From Arcobacter sp. (GTDB lineage Bacteria > Campylobacterota > Campylobacteria > Campylobacterales > Arcobacteraceae), in the NCBI GenBank assembly GCA_003252105.1, contig QKDL01000066.1:1-45860 (forward strand): a DNA stretch of 45,860 nucleotides, given 5' to 3'. The stretch's first letter is position 1. Each line of letters begins with the position of its first letter. The position numbers were made by a program, and so were the translations under genes. This document shows, in pieces, positions 16,257 through 24,052 of the stretch. The notes beneath the pieces were generated by a model, which was not told where the DNA came from, did no database searches, and saw only the letters and a list, made by a program, of their open reading frames with translations.

Positions 16257-18437
16257 ATGAATGAATTAATATTACAGGGTAAAAAAGAAGAACTAATAGA
16301 AATAGATGATGAGACTAATTCTATAAGATATATTAATTATCCAAAAGCAAGAAATTTTAATAATCCAGAAGAAAAGATTCAAGCAATTACTTTTTTAAAG
16401 CTTGTTTTAGAATATGGTTATTCTGAACAAAATATTAGACAATTTGTTCCTGTACAAATGGGGGTGTCAAAAAAAGAAGCAGATATAATTGTTTATAATG
16501 ATAAACAGTGTTTATCTCCTTATATTGTAATTGAGTGTAAAAAAGAAGATATTTCTGAGTTAGAATTTAAAACAGCTGTAAACCAAGGGTTTAGTTATGC
16601 TGTAGCAGAAGGTGCAAAATATGTATGGATAACTTCAGGTATTAAAAATGAATATTACCAAGTCCCTAGAAAAAAGCCGAAAGAAAGAATAACAGTTGTT
16701 GATATTCCAGCACAAGGTGAAAAATTTGCTCCAAAATATAAATATGTAAAAGCTGACCCCAAATATCATGAGTTAGAAATAGTAACAGAAGAAAGTCTAA
16801 CGAAAAGGTTCAAACAAGCTCATAATGCACTTTGGGCTGGAGGAGAATTAAATCCTAGCGAAGCATTCGATGAACTTGATAAACTTATTTTTTGTAAAAT
16901 TTGGGATGAGAGAAACTGTAAAAGAAAAGAGCCATATAAATTTCAAGTAATCCCATATATTGAGTTAGATCAAGATGGAGAAGAGCAAGAAAATAAAAAA
17001 CTTACAAATAAAAACTTACTAGATAGAATAAATGAACTTTATGCACAAGGTGCGGCTAAAGACCCTGAAGTTTTCAAAGATGGTATAAGACTAAGTGCCG
17101 ACAAAATTCGTACAGTTGTTGGCTATTTAGAAGGTATTAATCTAAATAAAACTGATTTAGATAGTAAAGGTAGAGCTTTTGAAACTTTTATGGGGTCATT
17201 TTTTAGAGGTGATTTTGGTCAATATTTTACACCAAGACCTATAGTGAAATTTATTGTAGATGTATTACCTATAACAAAAGATAGCTATGTACTTGACACA
17301 TCATGCGGTAGCGGTGGTTTTTTACTTCATGCACTTGATAAAGTTCGGCAACAAGCTGATAAAGAGTTTCCTGATTATAAAGATGATGCAGATGAGAGAG
17401 AAGATTGGAAATCTTATTGGCATAAGTTTGCAGAAAATTATCTTTATGGAATAGAGTTAAATGAACAGATAGCAAGAACTGCAAAGATGAATATGATTAT
17501 TCATGATGATGGACACACAAATGTAATATCATGTGATGGTTTACTTCAAATTACTCCAGAAGATGAACCTGAAGATAAAAAAGAGGAACCAGAAGAAAGA
17601 GAAGCACGAATAATTAGAAATGAAAATACTATTCAAATAAAAGGTAAAAATGATAAGTTTAAAGAAAATCATTTTCATTTTATACTTACAAATCCACCTT
17701 TTGGTTCATCAGTAAAACAAACAGAAAAAGCATATCTTCATCAGTATGGTTTTGGTAAAAAAGATACTGAATGGTTAGATGTAAAAAATTTCGGTGTAAA
17801 AAACAGAGATACCCAAAGTACCGAAGTACTTTTTATAGAACAAGCATATAACTTTTTAAAAGTTGGAGGTATCTTAGCTATTGTTATCCCTGATGGGATA
17901 CTTACAAACTCATCTTTACAGTATGTAAGAGATAGTATAGAGGAGATGTATAGAATCATAGCGATTGTTTCTATGCCCCAATCTGCCTTTAGTGCAACAG
18001 GTGCAGGGGTAAAAAGTAGTGTATTATTTTTACAAAAGTATTCAGAAAAACAATCTAAAAATATTTCAAGTTTAAAATTAAAACTTCAAAGTGATTTGAT
18101 AGTCCGACATGAATATAGAAAAAAAGTTAAAATTCTTGAAGATGAAAAAAAGCAAAAAACTAAAGATTTTACTAATAAGTATGGAAAAGGAAGTGAAGAA
18201 TTAAAAGAGGCTAAAGCTAATTTAGTAAAAAAATATTCAGATAAATTATCTAATCTAAAAGATGAGATGAGAGAGTTTTATAAAGAGTCAAAAAAAGAAG
18301 CTCTTGAAAAATATGATTACGATATTTTTATGGCAATAGCTGAAGATATTGGCTATGATGCTACAGGAAAAGAGACAGGGAATAATGAACTCTTTTATAT
18401 TGGGCAAGAACTTAAAAAATTTATAAAGAGTCTATAG
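16257..18437 (+). CDS. Restriction nuclease-methyltransferase fusion (BcgI-A-like / HsdM with HsdR_N domain)
   Basis: A 726-residue two-activity protein. Residues about 35-170 form an HsdR_N-like PD-(D/E)XK nuclease, with D76 (EADIIVY) and E93-x-K95 (YIVIECKKE). A helical stretch leads to a gamma-class N6-adenine methyltransferase: motif X GQYFTPRPIV (321-330), motif I DTSCGSGGF (347-355), and motif IV NPPF (479-482). From about 595 a long lysine/glutamate-rich coiled coil follows. A separate HsdR motor is not encoded, so cleavage and methylation probably reside in this chain, as in type IIB BcgI. The next gene (specificity subunit) starts immediately after the stop. The operon reads away from the rep genes. 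Confidence 0.88.
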   Translation: MNELILQGKKEELIEIDDETNSIRYINYPKARNFNNPEEKIQAITFLKLVLEYGYSEQNIRQFVPVQMGVSKKEADIIVYNDKQCLSPYIVIECKKEDISELEFKTAVNQGFSYAVAEGAKYVWITSGIKNEYYQVPRKKPKERITVVDIPAQGEKFAPKYKYVKADPKYHELEIVTEESLTKRFKQAHNALWAGGELNPSEAFDELDKLIFCKIWDERNCKRKEPYKFQVIPYIELDQDGEEQENKKLTNKNLLDRINELYAQGAAKDPEVFKDGIRLSADKIRTVVGYLEGINLNKTDLDSKGRAFETFMGSFFRGDFGQYFTPRPIVKFIVDVLPITKDSYVLDTSCGSGGFLLHALDKVRQQADKEFPDYKDDADEREDWKSYWHKFAENYLYGIELNEQIARTAKMNMIIHDDGHTNVISCDGLLQITPEDEPEDKKEEPEEREARIIRNENTIQIKGKNDKFKENHFHFILTNPPFGSSVKQTEKAYLHQYGFGKKDTEWLDVKNFGVKNRDTQSTEVLFIEQAYNFLKVGGILAIVIPDGILTNSSLQYVRDSIEEMYRIIAIVSMPQSAFSATGAGVKSSVLFLQKYSEKQSKNISSLKLKLQSDLIVRHEYRKKVKILEDEKKQKTKDFTNKYGKGSEELKEAKANLVKKYSDKLSNLKDEMREFYKESKKEALEKYDYDIFMAIAEDIGYDATGKETGNNELFYIGQELKKFIKSL

Positions 18438-19787
18438 ATGGGTTCAAATATTTTTTATACAAAGTTTAGTGAACTTTCAGGCAATAGGATTGATCCTTTT
18501 TATTATATTCCTGAATTAGTAGAGTTAGAAAAACAGGTCAAAAGGGTATCAAAAAAGAGGCTAAGAGATTTTGTATTATCTGTGAGTAGTGGAGCAACAC
18601 CTAAGAAATCTGTTACAAATGAATACTATACAGAAGATGAAAAAGATGGTATACCATTTTTAAGAGTTCAAAATTTAACACAATATGGAAAACTTAATTT
18701 TAATGGATTAAAATTTATAACTCAAGCCACACATGAAGGTATGCTGAAAAGAAGCCAAGTAGAAGAGGATGATCTACTTATAAAGATTACTGGTGTCGGT
18801 AGGATGGCAATAGCTTCAGTTCCTGAAAAAGGATTTGTAGGGAATACAAATCAGCATATGGTCGTTATAAAAACAAAAGACAGAAAAACAAGTGAAACAT
18901 TAGCTACATATTTAAATCTAGATATAGCGGAAAAATTAGCATCAAGAAGAGCAACTGGTGGGACAAGACCTGCTCTTGATTATCCTGCACTATTATCTAT
19001 ACCTATAATTTATGATGAAAATATTGTGATAAAACTACAAGAAGCATATAAACAAAAAGAGCAAAAGGAAAAAGAGGCTCTAAATAAGTTAAATAGTGTC
19101 AATACTTATCTTTTAAATGAGTTGGGTATAGAACCATTTATTAATGAAAAAGAGAGTTTAGATAATAGAGTATTTTTTAGAAAATTTAATGATCTAAGTG
19201 GAGATAGATTTGACCCTATTTGGCAATTAAATATGAAATATAATATAAGTGGTGGGAGATATGAAAATAAAATACTTCATCAAATAGCAAATGTTTCGAA
19301 AGGACAAAGTATTACTTCCTCACAAATCACTATAGGTGACTACCCTGTCATTGCAGGGGGGCAAACCAGTCCTTATTCTCATCATAATTATAATCAAAAA
19401 GAAAATGTAATAACTGTTAGTGCCTCAGGAGCTTATTCTGGGTATGTATGGCATCATAATTATAAAATATTTGCATCTGACTGTTCTGTTATTCGTTCAA
19501 AAAATGAAGAAAATATAATGACAGAATATTTAGCGGAAATTTTAAAATTGAAGCAATCAGAAATTTACAAATTACAACAAGGTGCTGGACAACCTCATGT
19601 TTATTCAAGGGATTTAGAAAAGTTACTAATACCAGTACCTGATGATAGAAATAAGCAATTAGAAATTGTCTCAAAAATTCAAGCTATACGAAATGAAGTA
19701 GAAACTTTAAAAGAAGAAGCAATAAATATTTATGAAAGTGTAAAAAGAGAAATTGAAAATATGATTTTAGGAAAAATAGATGATTAA
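18438..19787 (+). CDS. hsdS: Restriction-modification specificity subunit (HsdS), two TRDs
   Basis: Determines the DNA target of the R-M complex. In 449 residues there are two target-recognition domains, each introduced by the same phrase (LSGNRIDPFYY near residue 9, LSGDRFDPIW near 250). Each is followed by a conserved helix: KLQEAYKQKEQKEKEALNKL in the middle and KIQAIRNEVETLKEEA at the end. This is the half-subunit repeat that reads a bipartite sequence. The ATG abuts the upstream stop codon with no gap, and the 3' end overlaps the next gene by 8 nt, so all are translationally coupled. Confidence 0.92.
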   Translation: MGSNIFYTKFSELSGNRIDPFYYIPELVELEKQVKRVSKKRLRDFVLSVSSGATPKKSVTNEYYTEDEKDGIPFLRVQNLTQYGKLNFNGLKFITQATHEGMLKRSQVEEDDLLIKITGVGRMAIASVPEKGFVGNTNQHMVVIKTKDRKTSETLATYLNLDIAEKLASRRATGGTRPALDYPALLSIPIIYDENIVIKLQEAYKQKEQKEKEALNKLNSVNTYLLNELGIEPFINEKESLDNRVFFRKFNDLSGDRFDPIWQLNMKYNISGGRYENKILHQIANVSKGQSITSSQITIGDYPVIAGGQTSPYSHHNYNQKENVITVSASGAYSGYVWHHNYKIFASDCSVIRSKNEENIMTEYLAEILKLKQSEIYKLQQGAGQPHVYSRDLEKLLIPVPDDRNKQLEIVSKIQAIRNEVETLKEEAINIYESVKREIENMILGKIDD

Positions 19788-21255
19788 ACTACAAGGATTA
19801 TTAGGACAAACATTTGGTGGTTATATTACAGTTAGAGGTACTGCAAAGTTTTCTGATTTAGTAAATCATTCTGAAGCAAAAGAATATCAAAGAGAGACAA
19901 TACCGAAGCACCTTGAAGAAATCAGTAATTATTATGACGATAGAGAAAATTTATTTTTCCCTGAAGTAATATTATCTTTGGAATTAAAATATAATTTTGA
20001 TAGTCTTGATGCACAAAGTGGAGTGGATCCAATACACGATATAGTTAGTGGGAATAGGTTTAAATCTAATGTAAATGAAGTAAATATTCAACCTTTAGCA
20101 AAAAGACATGAAAATGATCAATTAAAAGTTGTCAATATTTTTTTAAATTCTGATGAAAAGGTTTTTGGTAGAATAGATGGAAATCATAGATTAACTGCAA
20201 CTAATACAGTAAATATATACAATGAAGAAATCCCTTTTTGTATTGTTTTATTTACTGAAGAGAGTATAAAAAGACAAGAAAAAATGCTCTTTTTTAATAT
20301 CAACTCAAAAGCAATTCCCCTTACTACCGAAGAATCACTAAAGTCAATTTTTGAAGATGAAGAAAATTTCCCAAATGAACTTTTAAAAAACAATAATTCT
20401 TTTGGGTGGGAGTATTTTTTTGCAAAGCTAGTTAAACGAGATCAGTTAAACAGCTATTTCCCAAATCTTCGTACACTATTTAATAATGATTTTTTAACGA
20501 TATTTTTAAAACTATTTAAACTTTTAATCAACTATGAAGTGATAGAAAAAGTTGATAGTGAAATAGAAAAAATCCATGTTGCATTAACTGAAATCAATAC
20601 AAACATTTATAATAATGAACAATTAAAAAGTAGTCAAAACAAAGCTATTTTTATAGCGTTTATGTTTTATCAATTAAAAAGTCCAGAGTTAATTAACTTT
20701 CTAAAAAGTTGGATTACAAAAAATGAAATATTTAACATTGAAGAACTTGAACCCGAGAGTATAATTAATATTATGAATAATATTGCAAATCATAAAACAA
20801 AAAAAATATTTGTTGCTATGCCATATTTTAGTCATGCTAGGGTTACAGAATATAATAAATTATTTAAAGAAGCAATAAAAGAAGTAGAAGAAGCTATTGA
20901 TTTGCCTTTTGAACTTATTCCTATAATGAGAAATCGAGGTGAGTCAGAAAGAATTGATCAAAGACTTTTAAATCAAATTAGAGATTGTGATATTTTTATA
21001 GCTGATTTAACTGGAAAAAATGAAAATGTACTTTATGAAACTGCATTTGCAGAAGGTGTAGGAGTACCTTCTCTTCTTATAAAAAAAGATAATGAGGTTG
21101 ATGCTGATGGTAATGAAGTCGTAATGCCTTTTGATATGGATAAAAGGCAGTATGTACCTTATCAAGAAGATAGTTATTATTCCAGCATTAAATCTATTGT
21201 GAAACATAATTTACCAAAGATTTTAGAAAAAGGAACTTGGTATGAAAATTCATGA
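19780..21255 (+). CDS. Fusion of DGQHR (DndB-like) domain and deoxyribosyltransferase/TIR-like domain
   Basis: A 491-residue protein without signal or membrane segments. The N-terminal domain has the DGQHR-family layout: YQRETIPKHLEEISNYY (36-52), then GRIDGNHRLTA (130-140, with D133-G-N-H-R137), then FFNINSKAIPLT (171-182). DndB, a regulator of DNA phosphorothioation, belongs to this group. A helical linker leads to a second domain from 341: KKIFVAMPYF, CDIFIADLTGKNENVLYETAFAEG (403-426) and VPSLLIKK. That signature occurs in nucleoside 2-deoxyribosyltransferase-like and TIR-like proteins, where the Glu (E420) is catalytic. It could sense DNA or a modification state and cleave a nucleotide or NAD. 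This activity is inferred. It overlaps hsdS by 8 nt and the HNH gene by 14 nt. Confidence 0.8.
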   Translation: MIKLQGLLGQTFGGYITVRGTAKFSDLVNHSEAKEYQRETIPKHLEEISNYYDDRENLFFPEVILSLELKYNFDSLDAQSGVDPIHDIVSGNRFKSNVNEVNIQPLAKRHENDQLKVVNIFLNSDEKVFGRIDGNHRLTATNTVNIYNEEIPFCIVLFTEESIKRQEKMLFFNINSKAIPLTTEESLKSIFEDEENFPNELLKNNNSFGWEYFFAKLVKRDQLNSYFPNLRTLFNNDFLTIFLKLFKLLINYEVIEKVDSEIEKIHVALTEINTNIYNNEQLKSSQNKAIFIAFMFYQLKSPELINFLKSWITKNEIFNIEELEPESIINIMNNIANHKTKKIFVAMPYFSHARVTEYNKLFKEAIKEVEEAIDLPFELIPIMRNRGESERIDQRLLNQIRDCDIFIADLTGKNENVLYETAFAEGVGVPSLLIKKDNEVDADGNEVVMPFDMDKRQYVPYQEDSYYSSIKSIVKHNLPKILEKGTWYENS

Positions 21256-21931
21256 AAAATATTTAGAAGCATTAAAAACTTTTGATGATTATGTGTTAGT
21301 CTCTGAATGGGCTGAAAAAGTAGGGGTTTTATATCCAGATGTTTTAGAAAAGGCAAATAAAGAAGCTGAAAAACAAAAAAATGATACTACGGGAATAAGA
21401 GAATTAGCAGCAAGAATTGGCTCAAGACTTTCAACTGGTGGTTTTGATGGTTTAGTTAAAATTGATGATAGTGAACGTCCACGTAAAGTCAAATATGTAT
21501 CAAGGGAAGAATTAGAATTAGAAACTAATAAAGAAATAAATGAAGATATTGAACCTTTAAAGAGATTAGATATTATTAACAATGCTAAAAATAAAATGAA
21601 AGTTTTAGAGCTTTATAGAATTACAGAATTTGAAAATATTCAAAAAGCATTTAAACAATTTTTTGGTGTTGATTTTGAAATTGATCATGCAAAAGCATTA
21701 TTAAATGAAAATGACAATGGTGAACATCATCCTGATAACTTACAATTACTTTTGAAATATCATAATACGAAAAAAAATAAAAATAGTTGGAATAGATTTA
21801 CTTATGACGAACAAGTAGAATATATTAAGAAAACAATTTCTTTACAATCTGTTGTCGCTGACAAATTTGAAATTGACTTAGATAATAAAATTTTAGAGTC
21901 TCTATTAAATAGATTAAAAGAGGTATTTTAA
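21242..21931 (+). CDS. HNH endonuclease domain protein
   Basis: A 229-residue protein, last gene of the restriction operon, overlapping its predecessor by 14 nt. The first 70 residues look like a winged-HTH-like segment (YVLVSEWAEKVGVLYPDVLEKA). The HNH motif lies at about 146-178: FEIDHAKAL (D148-H149), PDNLQLL (N166) and LKYHNTKK (H174-N175). The spacing is that of an HNH nuclease with the metal-binding Asp-His and final His/Asn, but I do not see the zinc-ribbon cysteines of many family members. The target is probably DNA. Whether it acts in restriction or as a separate anti-phage module is unknown. Confidence 0.82.
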   Translation: MKIHEKYLEALKTFDDYVLVSEWAEKVGVLYPDVLEKANKEAEKQKNDTTGIRELAARIGSRLSTGGFDGLVKIDDSERPRKVKYVSREELELETNKEINEDIEPLKRLDIINNAKNKMKVLELYRITEFENIQKAFKQFFGVDFEIDHAKALLNENDNGEHHPDNLQLLLKYHNTKKNKNSWNRFTYDEQVEYIKKTISLQSVVADKFEIDLDNKILESLLNRLKEVF

Positions 21932-21951
21932 TTGTTCCAATTTTGCGCCAA
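21925..21951 (+). repeat. 27-bp subterminal direct repeat, right copy
   Basis: Identical to 11567-11593. It overlaps the stop codon of the HNH gene and lies 93 bp inside the right att site, which shows that the HNH gene is inside the element and reaches almost to its end. Confidence 0.85.
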
Positions 21952-22044
21952 AAATAGCTATAAATAACTATAAATCATATTTATCTAAAGAAAGGAAGTG
22001 CCTTTTTATGGGTATTTATGGTTTTTAAAACTGCTTTAGGAATT

Positions 22045-22061
22045 TCCTACCAGGCGTGCCA
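22045..22061 (+). repeat. attR: 17-bp direct repeat
   Basis: TCCTACCAGGCGTGCCA matches the tRNA-Arg 3' end. The preceding base differs from the tRNA (T instead of A), and no cloverleaf can be built here, so this is an attachment site and not a second tRNA. Confidence 0.9.
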
Positions 22062-22399
22062 GTCTTTGATTAAATATCTCAAAGAATACCTGTTTTATAG
22101 TGCTTTTAGCATTGTTTTAAGCTTCCTAAAAAAGCTACAAGTGCACTCTATATGTACCCATTTTTAGATTTTAAGCTATTTTTAAAAAAATTAGTTGATT
22201 TTTTATGATGTAATTATTAAGTATTTTTCTTAAATGAAAAAAACATTATACATGAATACAAATTATAATTTGATGAGTTTCAAAGTGTACCTAATTTGTT
22301 TCTAGCGCCACTTATTTAAAACCTGACATTTTAGTTTTAGAATAAAAAAAGGGATAGATTAAGAATCTATCCCTTTTTTTAATATATATAATGGAGGAA
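22062..22399. other. Non-coding junction right of the integrative element
   Basis: About 340 bp between attR and the 12-codon ORF. I see no tRNA, no plausible gene on either strand and no repeat apart from the terminator at its right end. It is probably the original sequence downstream of the tRNA or the remains of earlier insertions. Confidence 0.5.
22344..22380. terminator. Perfect bidirectional Rho-independent terminator
   Basis: A 37-bp inverted repeat with 17-bp perfect arms (AAAAAAAGGGATAGATT and its complement) around AAG. The GGGATAGATT/AATCTATCCC stem is flanked by seven A and seven T, so it can terminate in both directions. It would end the minus-strand transcript of the 365-aa membrane protein gene and short ORF. 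Confidence 0.92.
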
Positions 22400-22438
22400 T
22401 TAGTCCTCTTCACCCCATCTTAATGTTTTTGTTTTCAT
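22400..22438 (-). CDS. Possible 12-codon ORF (MKTKTLRWGEED)
   Basis: An ATG at 22438 with AAAGGGG five bases upstream opens a 12-codon frame that ends in TAA, 19 bp before the strong terminator. It lies 35 bp after the stop of the membrane protein gene on the same strand. The ribosome site is better than that of many genes here, and the peptide is strongly charged. It could be a micropeptide or a remnant; with only 12 codons, chance cannot be excluded. Confidence 0.35.
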   Translation of the reverse strand: MKTKTLRWGEED

Positions 22439-22473
22439 TTTAACCCCTTTAAAATTACTTCATTAAGAAATAC

Positions 22474-23571
22474 TTAACTCATAAAATTATCTCTTAATGC
22501 AACAATCGAAATACCTTCTCCAGGTAACAGTAACCCATCGGAAACATGTAAGCTTATAACTTTTCCTTTTAAAACAGGGTGAATTTTATCATTAGGTTTC
22601 TTATTTAACCCTGAAAATAGCTTTAAAGTTAAATAGTCTTTTGTTTCTACTGATACATTTTCATCATGATATTGTATCGAATAATTTAACGTCGGTCTTT
22701 TAAAAATATGAGAAAATCCAATATCTTTGTATAAAGTTCTTATTTTAATCTTTTTTTCAACAATTAAACTATTTTTGAATGTAGCTTTAAAAGCTTTAAA
22801 ATCATTATCCTCAGAATATTGTATTTGTCGTTTAATATCTTCTTGTATTCTAATATTATCTAAATCATCTTTATCTAATGTTAATTCTTTAAACTTACTA
22901 TTTAATATGTCTTTTGCATAATCTATTCCTTTTCCATCACTTTTTATATTTAAAGAAACAAGTTCTTGTGTAATAAATGTATCTTTTGTGCTTAACGCTA
23001 ATGGAAAAAACCTTTTTGAAAATATCTCAATAGTTACTTCTTCTTTATCTTGTGAATTATTTAATATTTCATATTTTATTTCATAGTCAATATTTACAAA
23101 ATCATTTTCCTCTTCTTTTTTATTTACATATAGTATTGAGTTATAATATTGGAAAAAGGTATTGAAGTCTTTGTTATGATGGGCTCCTTTTGCCATTTCA
23201 AAAAAACTATCATTTATCATACTAATAATTTTATTAGTATAATGATTTTTATTTTCTTTAAGTAATTTTTTTTGAATACTTTTATTCATTTCATTTAATT
23301 CTTCAGGTTTAAAGTTTTCTAATGAAGATTGTTCAAGAAAAATTGTTTTAACAAAATTATTACTAACTTCTTTTATAAACTGATTTTTAAATGCTATTTC
23401 AAATATACCACCTACTATTAAAATTGAACCTACTGCATTAGTTAAATTTTTAACTATATTTAAAAAAGGAGAGCACTCTTCTTCAATTAAAAGATAAATT
23501 ATTAAAAATATTAGACCTAATATTATAAAAATTGAACCAGCATATTTTGAGAAAAAACTTTTTTCATTCAT
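22474..23571 (-). CDS. Two-TM membrane protein of unknown function
   Basis: Start taken at ATG 23571 (MNEKSFFSKYAG), preceded by AAAAGG; the frame is open to 23604 without a good site. This gives 365 residues, with two membrane helices at the N-terminus (about FIILGLIFLIIYLLI and NAVGSILIVGGIFEIAF). A large cytosolic part of about 300 residues has an initial helical section (NEMNKSIQKKLLKEN) and then beta-rich sequence. I recognise no family. Two helices plus a soluble domain is a layout seen in several membrane-acting defence effectors, and it lies beside a defence-carrying element, but that is only a hint. Confidence 0.7.
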   Translation of the reverse strand: MNEKSFFSKYAGSIFIILGLIFLIIYLLIEEECSPFLNIVKNLTNAVGSILIVGGIFEIAFKNQFIKEVSNNFVKTIFLEQSSLENFKPEELNEMNKSIQKKLLKENKNHYTNKIISMINDSFFEMAKGAHHNKDFNTFFQYYNSILYVNKKEEENDFVNIDYEIKYEILNNSQDKEEVTIEIFSKRFFPLALSTKDTFITQELVSLNIKSDGKGIDYAKDILNSKFKELTLDKDDLDNIRIQEDIKRQIQYSEDNDFKAFKATFKNSLIVEKKIKIRTLYKDIGFSHIFKRPTLNYSIQYHDENVSVETKDYLTLKLFSGLNKKPNDKIHPVLKGKVISLHVSDGLLLPGEGISIVALRDNFMS

Positions 23572-23604
23572 TGATAACCTTTTATAAATAAAATTATTAT
23601 TCAT

Positions 23605-24052
23605 TATATTTTATCTAATATTTCATTAAGTTTATAGAATAAGAAGAAAATTAGTGAATTTGTGTTAACGTTTTACAACTCTTTTATAACCAAAAAATAC
23701 TAAAATAAAGGAGAGGAAATGTATTGTAATAGCCATAAAATAGAGCTTATGATTAATTACTTTGAAATGCTTTCCCTACCAAGTGTACCTTTTTCAAGGC
23801 TCTATATATAGGCTTTTTAAGAGTTTTTATATAGAGCTTTTTATTTCTAAAATATTATTCTTTTAACGACTTATTCTCATTTTATAGTTATATCTTTTTA
23901 ATCAAAAAAATTTATTAAAAAAACTTCGCTGGCGAAAACTGATAAAAATAAATCAATTGAAAAAAACAGGGATATAAGAGAATAATAAATTTCTCTTTAA
24001 AATTATTGCAATAATATTTAGAATATACTACTTCTTACGAAGGTAGAAAGTA
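23605..24052. other. Long non-coding stretch with att-like sequence and hairpin
   Basis: A 450-bp gap without a supported gene. It contains CCTACCAAGTGTACC (23775-23789), a 12-of-15 match to the tRNA-derived att core, then a hairpin (23799-23837), and a tight palindrome TTCGCTGGCGAA (23925-23936). It could be the edge of an older island or carry a small RNA ending at the hairpin. Confidence 0.4.
23799..23842 (+). terminator. Terminator-like hairpin
   Basis: GCTCTATATA (23799-23808) pairs perfectly with TATATAGAGC (23828-23837) over a 19-nt loop, and TTTTTATTT follows. On the plus strand it may end an unrecognised transcript beginning around 23700. AT-rich arms make it weaker than the one at 22344. 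Confidence 0.45.

Larger units (their letters stand above)
11507..22061. mobile_element. 10.5-kb integrative element in tRNA-Arg with a restriction/defence operon
   Basis: Bounded by a 17-bp direct repeat of the tRNA 3' end (11507-11523 and 22045-22061), with a tyrosine integrase immediately inside the left end pointing toward the tRNA. The left half carries an integrase, HTH protein, Rep_trans-type initiator, gpV-like small protein and an unknown protein, all on the minus strand. The right half carries a four-gene restriction/defence operon on the plus strand. No capsid, Zot-like ATPase, coupling protein or type IV secretion gene is visible, so if it moves it probably needs a helper. A satellite or mobilisable island with a filamentous-phage-like replicon is the best description. 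Confidence 0.9.

Noticed and set aside
22045-22061. Second tRNA-Arg gene
   Set aside because: Only the 17-nt 3' end is present; no anticodon or D-arm precedes it, so it is an att site.
23925-23936. TTCGCTGGCGAA as a hairpin terminator
   Set aside because: The two-base loop is too tight for an RNA hairpin and no T-run follows.
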